DNA from: CAZKRL01 sp964555295
Lineage (GTDB): Bacteria; Bacteroidota; Bacteroidia; Flavobacteriales_D; Sanyastnellaceae
Assembly: GCA_964555295.1 (NCBI GenBank)
Contig: CAZKRL010000002.1
Location: 1-64,000 of the forward strand
Direction of reading: 5' to 3'
DNA length: 64,000 nucleotides
This document shows positions 13,784-21,386 of the stretch, piece after piece. The notes below the pieces were generated by a model, which saw nothing but the letters and a program-made list of their open reading frames with translations, ran no database searches and was not told the DNA's origin. Each line of letters begins with the position of its first letter. Position 1 is the first letter of the stretch. A program made the translations under genes and the position numbers.

Positions 13784-16444
13784 TTACTCTAACACGATAT
13801 GTCTCACTGCTGCCAGTGCGCCGTTGGCATCATAGATACTCATGTAATACACGCCCGCCGAGCCCCAGGCGTTGATGTCGATTTCCACCTGTTGTGTGTT
13901 CACGGCACTTGAGTAGACGGTGGCGCCCGCTGCGTTAGTGATGATGGTGTTATACCCCGCCATGAGTGCGAAATTGCCATAGTCAATGGTGATGTGATCA
14001 TTCGCCGGATTGGGGTAAACGATTACAGTATTGAGCCAGCTGGGTTGACCTTCGAAGCCCGTGAACGTGATGTCGATGAGCAGAGTGTCAGTGACCGTTA
14101 TATAGCTTGTGTCATATACGTTTACGATGTTTTCTACCGTAATGGTGTCATACACAACTTCGGTTTCAACTATGGTCGTTGTGTCGAATACCTCTATGTT
14201 GGTATAGGTGGTGTCATAAAGCGTTTCAACAACGATCGTTGTATCGAATACCTCGACAATATTCTCAATCGTGAGGGTGTCGTATACGTTGATGACATTC
14301 TCCACCATCACTGTATCATACACCGTAAACGTGCATGCATCGAGGGTGTAAAGCTCCTGCACTTCTTCGGGCGTGAGGGCGCGGTTCCAGATGCCGATGT
14401 CGTCGAGGTGTCCTTTATACCATCGGTTGTCTGATGAATTGCTAAAATCAAACTCCTTACCTATATATAATGATTGATCCGAATTTAATAAGCTAAGATC
14501 AAAATCTGTAGTAGCAACTTCTACGCCATTCTTGAATAATTTGGCAGTGTATCCATCATTAGTAAATACAATGTGTGTCCAACTTGCGAGTGGCATTGTA
14601 TCAGCCGAAGCAATAAATTCATTAACAATATCATTATTCCATCCGGCTCCGTATTGAAGAATGTTAGGACAAGAGCAATCATTCCCAATTAGTGCAAATA
14701 GAGAAAAACCTGTTCCTCCGTTAGGCCTTGGCTTCCCTAATATTGTTCTTTGAGAATACCCAGGATTAAGTGAGTAATCTGGTATTTCGACCCATGCACT
14801 AATGCTGAATTGGTTTGTTAAATCTAAATTGTCATTATCTTGAATTTCAATATAATTAGAAACCCCATCAAACCCATACGCCGCGTTCGCATTCCCAAAC
14901 CGGTCCTCCGTCAGCGTCGCGCCATTTACCACCCCGTCGTTGCCGTTGCCGCTTTCATCATTGGCGTTGCCGCAGAAAGGCCAGTAGCCAACGAGGCCTT
15001 GCTGTAAATTAACTGGAAGCGGTGTGCATGAGACTGGAGGAGCGACAGGTTCGCCGGTATATAGTTCCTGAACTTCTTCTGGGGTGAGGGCGCGATTCCA
15101 GATGGCGATGTCGTCGAGGAGGCCGTTGAAGAAGTTATCGATCAAGAGACTATTAGCACCAAAACGAAGTGGTAAGGAATTAAGCAACGATTCACCGCTT
15201 ATATCCAATACAGTGTCCAATTCATTATTTACATAAAAACGAACGGCGATGCCATCATATGTCACAATAATGTTATACCATGTATTCGTTTCACTTATAA
15301 ATTCTGAACTTGTGGGTTGATTGTCAGATTGCCCTGCTAGGATGGCACGAATGTATTTGTTATTGTTATTACCCCCAATATCTAACAAGAATCCATCAGC
15401 GCCGCCAACAGTACTTTTGTCGACTATTCTCATGCTAGCGAGCGTGTCGGCTTGGAACCATGCCGAAATCGTAATTGCTAATGGAAGATTTAGAGTCGAG
15501 TTATAAGCCAGCTCTATGTAATCATCCACACCATCAAAACTATATGCACTACCCGCATTCCCAAACCGGTCCTCCGTCAACGTTGCGCCATTCACCACGC
15601 CGTCATTGCCGTTGCCGCTTTCATCATTGGCATTGCCGCAGAACGGCCAGTAGCCCACGAGACCTTGTTGGAGGTTGCTGGGCAGCGACACACACGGCGG
15701 TGGTGTTGTGCCTGTGTAGAGGTTTTGGATTTCTTGCTCGGTGAGGGCGCGGTTGTATATTGCGATGTCATCGAGGGAGCCAGCGAAGTGAGCGGTTAGT
15801 GGGCTTGGGTTATTGCCGTCGCGGCCAAATGCAACAATCCCGTCTGGCACGTAGTACAAATTACCACTAGCGGCAAATGAATCAACAAGAACGCCGTCCA
15901 TATAAAGGCAAGAAATCGACCCATTAAAAGTACTAGTAATCAAATGCCATTGGTTGTCATTTACACTTGGGGGCGTTTGGGTTATTGAACCAATGATTTC
16001 ACTGCTATTTTCATGGTGTGTAATCACAATAATTGAGGTTGATACGCTATCGTACAAAACAACATAGCCGTAAAATCGAGAGCGTATAATGTGACCCTGT
16101 GTATTGTTGCCGCTATAACCTCCCTCGAAATCAACTTTGAACCATGTAGATATTGAGATTTGCTCTGTGGGTAAAAGGGCGGTTGACTCCGAATTCACGG
16201 CAATATATTGGTTACTGCCATTGAAATCATATGCCCTCTCCGCATTCCCAAATCGATCCTCCGTCAACGTCGCCCCATTCACCACCCCATCATTCCCATT
16301 CCCGCTTTCATCATTGGCATTCCCATTAAACGGCCACCAGCCCACGAGGCCGTCGGTGGGCACATAAGAAGGCACCTGGGCGGCGGCGGGCAATACAAGC
16401 AGCGCGCACAGAGCACACGTGAGAACGTAAAGAGTTTTTTTCAT
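13784..16444 (-). CDS. Secreted three-LamG-domain protein with type IX sorting domain
   Basis: 886 residues. Signal peptide (MKKTLYVLTC...LPAAAQ), then three concanavalin-like LamG modules of about 220 residues, each beginning with a GYWPFxGNANDESGNGNDG segment and ending LDDIAIxNRALTxEEV(Q)xLYTG. A linker of about 85 residues follows, made of short repeats such as VYDTxTVENIVNVYDT, probably an extended stalk. The C-terminus (VIVYPNPANDHITIDYG to RHIVLE) is a T9SS type A sorting domain, so the protein should cross the outer membrane and be attached or released. LamG folds bind sugars or protein ligands; the ligand here is unknown. A second ATG at 16450 is possible. Confidence 0.9.
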   Translation of the reverse strand: MKKTLYVLTCALCALLVLPAAAQVPSYVPTDGLVGWWPFNGNANDESGNGNDGVVNGATLTEDRFGNAERAYDFNGSNQYIAVNSESTALLPTEQISISTWFKVDFEGGYSGNNTQGHIIRSRFYGYVVLYDSVSTSIIVITHHENSSEIIGSITQTPPSVNDNQWHLITSTFNGSISCLYMDGVLVDSFAASGNLYYVPDGIVAFGRDGNNPSPLTAHFAGSLDDIAIYNRALTEQEIQNLYTGTTPPPCVSLPSNLQQGLVGYWPFCGNANDESGNGNDGVVNGATLTEDRFGNAGSAYSFDGVDDYIELAYNSTLNLPLAITISAWFQADTLASMRIVDKSTVGGADGFLLDIGGNNNNKYIRAILAGQSDNQPTSSEFISETNTWYNIIVTYDGIAVRFYVNNELDTVLDISGESLLNSLPLRFGANSLLIDNFFNGLLDDIAIWNRALTPEEVQELYTGEPVAPPVSCTPLPVNLQQGLVGYWPFCGNANDESGNGNDGVVNGATLTEDRFGNANAAYGFDGVSNYIEIQDNDNLDLTNQFSISAWVEIPDYSLNPGYSQRTILGKPRPNGGTGFSLFALIGNDCSCPNILQYGAGWNNDIVNEFIASADTMPLASWTHIVFTNDGYTAKLFKNGVEVATTDFDLSLLNSDQSLYIGKEFDFSNSSDNRWYKGHLDDIGIWNRALTPEEVQELYTLDACTFTVYDTVMVENVINVYDTLTIENIVEVFDTTIVVETLYDTTYTNIEVFDTTTIVETEVVYDTITVENIVNVYDTSYITVTDTLLIDITFTGFEGQPSWLNTVIVYPNPANDHITIDYGNFALMAGYNTIITNAAGATVYSSAVNTQQVEIDINAWGSAGVYYMSIYDANGALAAVRHIVLE
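14889..15010 (-). repeat. LamG module header, DNA repeat copy 3
   Basis: About 120 bases nearly identical to 15555-15676 and similar to 16242-16351; encodes the conserved start of a LamG module. Confidence 0.8.
15555..15676 (-). repeat. LamG module header, DNA repeat copy 2
   Basis: Near-identical to 14889-15010. The nucleotide similarity is confined to the module header, while the rest of each module has diverged, which points to recombination or conversion of this block. Confidence 0.8.
16242..16351 (-). repeat. LamG module header, DNA repeat copy 1
   Basis: First and most diverged copy (WWPFNGNAN instead of YWPFCGNAN). Confidence 0.75.
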
Positions 16445-16488
16445 AAACATAATTTGTTGTGCTGCCTTGTCCCTGCGGCAGGGTTAGT

Positions 16489-16660
16489 ATAAAAAATCAG
16501 CGTGGGACAGTTGTCGTGCTCGTATCTGAGGGAGTAGAAGCCCTTACCTACAAAGCAAAGCAACGCCCACGCTTTAACGTGAGCGTTTGCTTGTGCTCCC
16601 TGTAGGTATTGAAATTTCTACTTTTCAGATACAGGATCTTCGCAAACGCTAATCTTGTTT
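16489..16660 (-). ncRNA. Candidate 6S-like structured RNA
   Basis: On the minus strand this stretch folds on paper into one long rod. Closing stem GAUUAGCGU (16654-16646) with ACGCUGAUU (16503-16495); a large asymmetric internal loop whose 3' side holds a mini-hairpin GACAACUGUC; then an upper stem from GUAUCUGA/UCAGAUAC, AGUAGAA/UUCUACU, UACCUACA/UGUAGGUA and AGCAAACGCUCACG with CGUGGGCGUUGCUU, capped by a loop UUAAAG. The 3' end is a U6 tract (16496-16491). Length (about 170-205 bases), central bubble and single-rod shape are those of 6S RNA, which blocks housekeeping RNA polymerase. An additional 7-bp hairpin (GAATTGC/GCAATTC) sits at 16691-16672. No reading frame here looks coding. Other structured RNAs cannot be excluded. 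Confidence 0.6.
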
Positions 16661-16876
16661 TCGTATGTTGGGAATTGCTCGTGTGCAATTCGAGGACGAA
16701 GATAGGGAAATTGTTGAACTGATAAAGGAGCAATGACGCTATCCATTTCACGCGGTAACCACCCTCGGTTGAACCATAAACTTTTCGGGATGTGTTTTAA
16801 TCCATTCACGGAACAGAAGGGTCTTGTTGGATAGACTCGCGACCTGTTTGGAAATGCCACAATATGTGCAACGACC

Positions 16877-18577
16877 TTACCCTTCAGGCGCGATGGAGCC
16901 CTTCCTGCCTGGCAGCGATGAAAGCAATCGTCTCGTATACTCTGACTCCGGGTGGTAAAAAACTTTGTCGGCGCTTCCCATCTCCTCTAAGCGGCCCTTG
17001 TTCATGACCATGATGCGGTCTGACATATAATACACCACGTTCAGATCGTGACTGATGAAGAGCAGGGTGAGCCCCAGTTCTGCCTTCAATGAATTGAGCA
17101 GGTTCAGCACTTGCGCTTGCACCGAAACATCCAATGCAGCCACGCTCTCGTCGCAGATCAATAGCTCCGGTTTACACGCGAGCGCGCGTGCAATGACAAT
17201 GCGCTGACGTTGACCTCCGCTGAATTCGTGCGGAAATTTATTTGCGCTATCCGCAGCCAATCCCACTTGATTCAACAGCTCCACTATTTGCGAATCCCTT
17301 TGTGCGCGCTCTATGGATGCGTAATTCATCATGGGCTCCATAAGAATGTCGCGCACCAGCATTTTCGGATTCAATGAAGAAAAAGGGTCTTGAAAAACGA
17401 GCTGCACTTTACTGCGCAACATCTTCAGATCGTTTCGGCTCTCGGCGGGCAAAATCACTTTGCCTCCAGAGGAAAAATTATATATCGCCGTGCCCATGTC
17501 GGGCTTAATAAACCCCATCAACAATCTGCTAAGAGTGGATTTGCCACAGCCGCTTTCGCCCACTAATCCTAGTGTTTCACCGCTGTTAATGCAAAACGAA
17601 ATCTCGTCCAACGCCTTTGTAATAGATTGTCCTGATGAATTGCGATAGTGCTTGCGCAACGATGCGGCTTCGAGCAAGATGTTGTCGGTAACACGTCGTG
17701 CATCCAACGCTGTTGTGCTTCGGCTTTCGATTACATCACTCACTGTAATGAGTGATTTTCCCTTTGAGTCCGGCGCAGGTCGGCACGATATCAGCGCCTG
17801 CGTATAGGGGTGCTTGGGTTGTGATAAAACATCTGCCACTTTGCCGGCCTCAACCATTTCCCCGCGCCACATCACCACCACCTCATCGGCGATTTCAGAT
17901 ACTACAGCGAGATCATGGGTGATAAAAAGCAGTGACATAGCTCGCTTCACTTGCAGGCTCTTCAGAAGTTTCAGTACCTCGCTTTGCACTGTGACATCGA
18001 GGGCTGTAGTGGGCTCATCGGCTATCAGCAAGCTCGGCGAGGATGCAATCGCCATGGCGATCATCACCCGTTGCCGCTGGCCGCCGCTGATTTCATGGGG
18101 GTATTTTTCATACACCATCTCAGGGTTGGGCAGTTGCACCTCTTGAAACAACTCGAGCACCAGACGCTTTGCTTGTTGCGTGTTGCCCTGGGAAAATATC
18201 AGTGCCGACTCAAGCACCTGTTTTCCGCAAGTCATCAGCGGGTTGAGGGCCGACATAGGTTCTTGAAAAATCATAGCAAAATCCCTTCCTCGTCGCTCAG
18301 TGGCGGCTACATCATCCGATAGGTTCAGGGGCGTTGCCTGTGTTTCTACGCCCGCGGGGGTGATGGTTATTTCGCCCCCGGTCACGCGCAATTTCGCAGT
18401 GTCAAGCAAACCCATTAGCGCCAGACTTGTAAGGGATTTTCCGCTGCCCGACTCACCCACGAACGCTACCGTTTTTCCACGTGGAATAGTAAAACCAACA
18501 TTTTTCAAAAGTGGTTTTTCTTCTGCATTCGTGACAACGTTAAGTTGCTTAACAGTTAGGTACAAATCCTCCATCAT
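16877..18577 (-). CDS. Peptide-type ABC transporter ATP-binding protein with two fused ATPase domains
   Basis: Energises uptake of peptides or similar solutes (DppD-DppF / OppD-OppF type fused in one chain). 566 residues. Domain 1: Walker A GESGSGKSLTSLAL, signature ISGGQRQRV, Walker B LLIADEPTTALD. Domain 2, from about residue 300: Walker A GESGCGKSTLSRLL, signature FSGGQRQRIVIA, Walker B LLICDESVAALD. The oligopeptide family C-terminal motif HPYTQALISCRPAP closes domain 1 and EYTRRLLSSLPG domain 2. Permeases and binding protein are not nearby. Start MMED; overlaps the upstream lipoprotein end by 4 bases. Confidence 0.93.
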   Translation of the reverse strand: MMEDLYLTVKQLNVVTNAEEKPLLKNVGFTIPRGKTVAFVGESGSGKSLTSLALMGLLDTAKLRVTGGEITITPAGVETQATPLNLSDDVAATERRGRDFAMIFQEPMSALNPLMTCGKQVLESALIFSQGNTQQAKRLVLELFQEVQLPNPEMVYEKYPHEISGGQRQRVMIAMAIASSPSLLIADEPTTALDVTVQSEVLKLLKSLQVKRAMSLLFITHDLAVVSEIADEVVVMWRGEMVEAGKVADVLSQPKHPYTQALISCRPAPDSKGKSLITVSDVIESRSTTALDARRVTDNILLEAASLRKHYRNSSGQSITKALDEISFCINSGETLGLVGESGCGKSTLSRLLMGFIKPDMGTAIYNFSSGGKVILPAESRNDLKMLRSKVQLVFQDPFSSLNPKMLVRDILMEPMMNYASIERAQRDSQIVELLNQVGLAADSANKFPHEFSGGQRQRIVIARALACKPELLICDESVAALDVSVQAQVLNLLNSLKAELGLTLLFISHDLNVVYYMSDRIMVMNKGRLEEMGSADKVFYHPESEYTRRLLSSLPGRKGSIAPEG

Positions 18578-19125
18578 CGTGATGCTTCTCTGAATTGAAT
18601 AACCAGTTTGCTTCTGTCTTCAATGGTTACAGGATCCTTCAGATAGATGTCGGCATCCTTTCCGTTGGCCGTTATGGTTGACCAGCTGCAAAACTCCTGG
18701 TATATGTTACACTCGCCGTAACGTTCGGAATACAGCGCGCGAAATTCATTTCTCAGGTTCATAGCGTCGTTCACATTGGGTAAAAAAACAGAGAGCTCAA
18801 TATTATTTAACCCTTGATCACCAAACCCGTAATTGATTTCATACCATGTAGAATCATTGCGATCAGCTTGAATGCGATAGATCAGCTCGTCGGGCATGGT
18901 GTATACCGACTTCGCAATTTCAGTGCTTGACACCTCGCTGGGAGGATCACCAATATTCACACCTCTAAAATCTTTACCGTCTTCGGTTGCGTGAATATTT
19001 TCTGCCGTGATTTCTGTCGATTCACTTGAGCATGAAACCAGCATGAGCAATAGACACGTCAAGGGCACAATCGCGCCAGCGACTAGATAAGTCTTTGTGT
19101 CATTAGGTCTATTGACCGCGCTCAT
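18574..19125 (-). CDS. Hypothetical lipoprotein
   Basis: 183 residues. A transmembrane stretch ending in LLMLVSCSS gives a lipobox (LVSC), so the mature protein should be lipid-anchored at the Cys near residue 32. After it comes an acidic Ser/Thr/Glu-rich stretch, then a globular part with several aromatic residues and three Cys (CNIYQEFC and the lipobox Cys). No family recognised. Overlaps the neighbours on both sides (4 bases with the ABC gene, 17 with the transporter gene), so it is part of this run of genes. Confidence 0.75.
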   Translation of the reverse strand: MSAVNRPNDTKTYLVAGAIVPLTCLLLMLVSCSSESTEITAENIHATEDGKDFRGVNIGDPPSEVSSTEIAKSVYTMPDELIYRIQADRNDSTWYEINYGFGDQGLNNIELSVFLPNVNDAMNLRNEFRALYSERYGECNIYQEFCSWSTITANGKDADIYLKDPVTIEDRSKLVIQFREASR

Positions 19126-20005
19126 ACATTCGAGATTCTCTCCGTTTCAATTGTGCGTCGAGCAACAATGAGAGCAATATAAGACCCACGCCTATATAAA
19201 ATCCGGTCGACAATTTTTCTTTTTCACCATACCAATACGCTGCAAAAGAGATGGTGTATACGGGCTCCATAGCTATGGCCAAACAACAGGTGTATGGCGA
19301 GAGTGTTTTCATCACACCTATAGAAGCGATGAAAGCAAAAGCGGTGCACACAATACCCAACAGTGCCAACAACAATACATCTCTTCCTGTGGGAAGAGCA
19401 AAACTTGTCGTGCCGCCCCCTTCGAAGAACAAACAAACCGAAATGGTTGCGCCGGCAAAAACCAGTTCCCAAAAACCGATTTTTATTGCGTCGTGCTTTT
19501 GCACTAAACGGCCGTTTAAAATTGCAAAAACAGCTGACAGCATCGCCGCTGCTATGGCGATCAGAGCGGGCATCACTTCTGGTTCTTCGATGCCTAAAAC
19601 CACACTTAGTCCAACAAAAGCCACGGCACTTATCAGGAGATCTTGACGAGATAATTTCTGTTTGTTAAGCAACGGATTCAACAGTGAAACAAAGAATGCG
19701 GTACTGCCCATAATTGCTAATGGGAGAGAAATATTGAGTTGTTTTATCGCTTCAAAAAAACATAACCAATGGACACCGATGAGCACGCCAGACAGCGCAA
19801 AATCCCTCATGTCGCTTCGGGTTGTTCTCAAAGATTTACGGCGCGTTATGGCATAGAGTGTAATAGCGCCTAATGCGAATACAATTCGCCACCCAACAAT
19901 TTGAGAAGAGCTGAGTTGAATCTCATTGCCGAGGATGCCGGTGGCGCCCCAAATCAGCACGATAAAGTGGAGAAGTAAAGTATTACTCGCGACGGCTTTT
20001 GTCAT
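19109..20005 (-). CDS. EamA/DMT-family transporter
   Basis: Inner-membrane transporter of the drug/metabolite superfamily. 298 residues from ATG 20005 with ten hydrophobic segments in two EamA halves (first beginning LLLHFIVLIWGATGILG, second around GFWELVFAGATISVC). Members export amino acids, metabolites or drugs; the substrate cannot be read from sequence. Overlaps its neighbours in the run (23 bases with DUF502, 17 with the lipoprotein). The C-terminus is basic (LKRRESRMYERGQ). Confidence 0.87.
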   Translation of the reverse strand: MTKAVASNTLLLHFIVLIWGATGILGNEIQLSSSQIVGWRIVFALGAITLYAITRRKSLRTTRSDMRDFALSGVLIGVHWLCFFEAIKQLNISLPLAIMGSTAFFVSLLNPLLNKQKLSRQDLLISAVAFVGLSVVLGIEEPEVMPALIAIAAAMLSAVFAILNGRLVQKHDAIKIGFWELVFAGATISVCLFFEGGGTTSFALPTGRDVLLLALLGIVCTAFAFIASIGVMKTLSPYTCCLAIAMEPVYTISFAAYWYGEKEKLSTGFYIGVGLILLSLLLDAQLKRRESRMYERGQ

Positions 20006-20606
20006 CATCGAATTCAACTACGCCGCCGCTCACCGTATATTTCATTACCTCTACTGCGTTTCTCTCGATTACCTTAACGTTTGCCTTGGGTACAATCATA
20101 AGATGACCGGAAAAACTATAACTCATCGGAAAATAAACCGCCACCTTCCCATCAATTTGTCCGAGTTCCTTTAAGTCTTCATCCGTCACAAAGCCAATCA
20201 TTTCCAGGTCCATATCATTACTTACCTTCACCAAAACAGGCCGGTTAAATTTTTTCTTATTGCCCACGAACGCGTTCAATAAATCAGAAATAGAACTATA
20301 CAAATTGTTTACCCCGGGGATACGTTCAATCATGCTTTCAAACAAACCCTTCATTCTGTCATTGATGAAAAGGCTTCCCAACCAACCCATCAGGAACAAT
20401 AGCGAAATCAGCATCATAATTCCGATCCCGCGATGGCCCAATTTCTCCAGGGTGGATGGGTCGCTGACGAAAATTGATGGCAGTAGACCATCGAGCCAAA
20501 CAAATATTTTAACAACGATATAGCCCGTGCCGAAAACCGGCAGCGATATTATTAGGCCATTGAGCACATAGGAAATCAGTTTGCGCGACCATTTACTCTT
20601 CATCAC
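19983..20606 (-). CDS. DUF502-family membrane protein
   Basis: 207 residues. Two membrane segments near the N-terminus (about 13-35 and 62-85) separated by a short periplasmic loop, then the conserved block IPGVNNLYSSISDLLNAF and a soluble beta-rich C-terminal part (GKVAVYFPMSYSFSGHLMIV) typical of DUF502. No molecular function is established for the family. Translationally coupled to the regulator upstream (4-base overlap). Confidence 0.88.
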   Translation of the reverse strand: MMKSKWSRKLISYVLNGLIISLPVFGTGYIVVKIFVWLDGLLPSIFVSDPSTLEKLGHRGIGIMMLISLLFLMGWLGSLFINDRMKGLFESMIERIPGVNNLYSSISDLLNAFVGNKKKFNRPVLVKVSNDMDLEMIGFVTDEDLKELGQIDGKVAVYFPMSYSFSGHLMIVPKANVKVIERNAVEVMKYTVSGGVVEFDDDKSRRE

Positions 20607-21346
20607 AGCACGTTAATTCTGGCGGCAAACTTTTCTTTATAGAGGCCGCCCACGGGAATCTTCACACCGAGTTCCTTCATCACAATTTCTCCGGCTGCTA
20701 TATAGTCAATGTGATTCATGTTCACGATAAAGGACCTGTGCACTCTTTGAAAATCGGGGCTTGACATTTTCCTTTCGGTTTCCTTCATCGTTGCGTGAAT
20801 TACGAATGTTTTATTGCGTGTAACGATTTGCATATAGTCTTTGAGTGCTTCGACGTAAAACACTTCGTCGTTGGGCAGGCGCATAAACCGCGAGTTACTT
20901 TTCACAAATAAATGATCTGCTCCCGGCTTATAGGAAGAGAATGATTTCAGCATATCATTTTCTGCCTTGAGTTCGCGTTCCTTGCTATGATGGGCTTGGG
21001 CCAGCTCAAGGGCGGCGCACAACTCAGTCTCATTGAAAGGCTTTAGAATATAGCCGTAAGGGTTGGCCCGTTTCACTTTCGAGAGAGTATCTACATCTGC
21101 ATAAGCGGTCAAAAACACAATGGGCAGGTTGACTTCCTTAAGGATTTCGTTTGCTGTTTCGATACCGGTTTTGTCCCCCTTAATTTGAATATCCATAAGA
21201 ATAATTTCGGGTCCGGCCAGTCGTGCCATTTGAATAGCAGCATCGCCATTATCGGTTTGAGCCACAACTTCATGACCGTTTTTGGTAAGACTTTTCTCAA
21301 TGTCTTTACGGACAATTACCTCGTCTTCCACTAATAGAACTTTCAT
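20603..21346 (-). CDS. Response regulator with LytTR DNA-binding domain
   Basis: 247 residues. Receiver domain at about 1-120: acidic pocket Glu7/Asp8, phosphoacceptor Asp in ILMDIQIKG, FLTAYAD and the Lys in GYILKPF. LytTR domain at about 145-245 (VFYVEALKDYMQIVTRNKTFVIHATMKE, FQRVHRSFIVNMNHID). LytTR proteins bind promoter direct repeats. It follows the kinase by 40 bases and precedes DUF502 with a 4-base overlap, so kinase and regulator form a pair. A GGAG lies one base before the ATG, too close to act as a normal ribosome binding site. Confidence 0.94.
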   Translation of the reverse strand: MKVLLVEDEVIVRKDIEKSLTKNGHEVVAQTDNGDAAIQMARLAGPEIILMDIQIKGDKTGIETANEILKEVNLPIVFLTAYADVDTLSKVKRANPYGYILKPFNETELCAALELAQAHHSKERELKAENDMLKSFSSYKPGADHLFVKSNSRFMRLPNDEVFYVEALKDYMQIVTRNKTFVIHATMKETERKMSSPDFQRVHRSFIVNMNHIDYIAAGEIVMKELGVKIPVGGLYKEKFAARINVL

Positions 21347-21386
21347 ACTCCTTTCATTATGTATTTACAAACATCAATAATAGTGG

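Noticed and set aside
13994..14434. 146-codon plus-strand frame within the LamG gene
   Set aside because: Produced by the repetitive YDT linker read on the opposite strand; no start context or homologue recognised.
14889..16351. Spaced repeats that might suggest a CRISPR array
   Set aside because: Three copies only, about 670 bases apart, in frame and encoding protein module headers.
16548..16860. Two short minus-strand frames in the 6S-like RNA region
   Set aside because: They coincide with the complementary arms of the structured RNA; codon composition is odd and no family is recognised.
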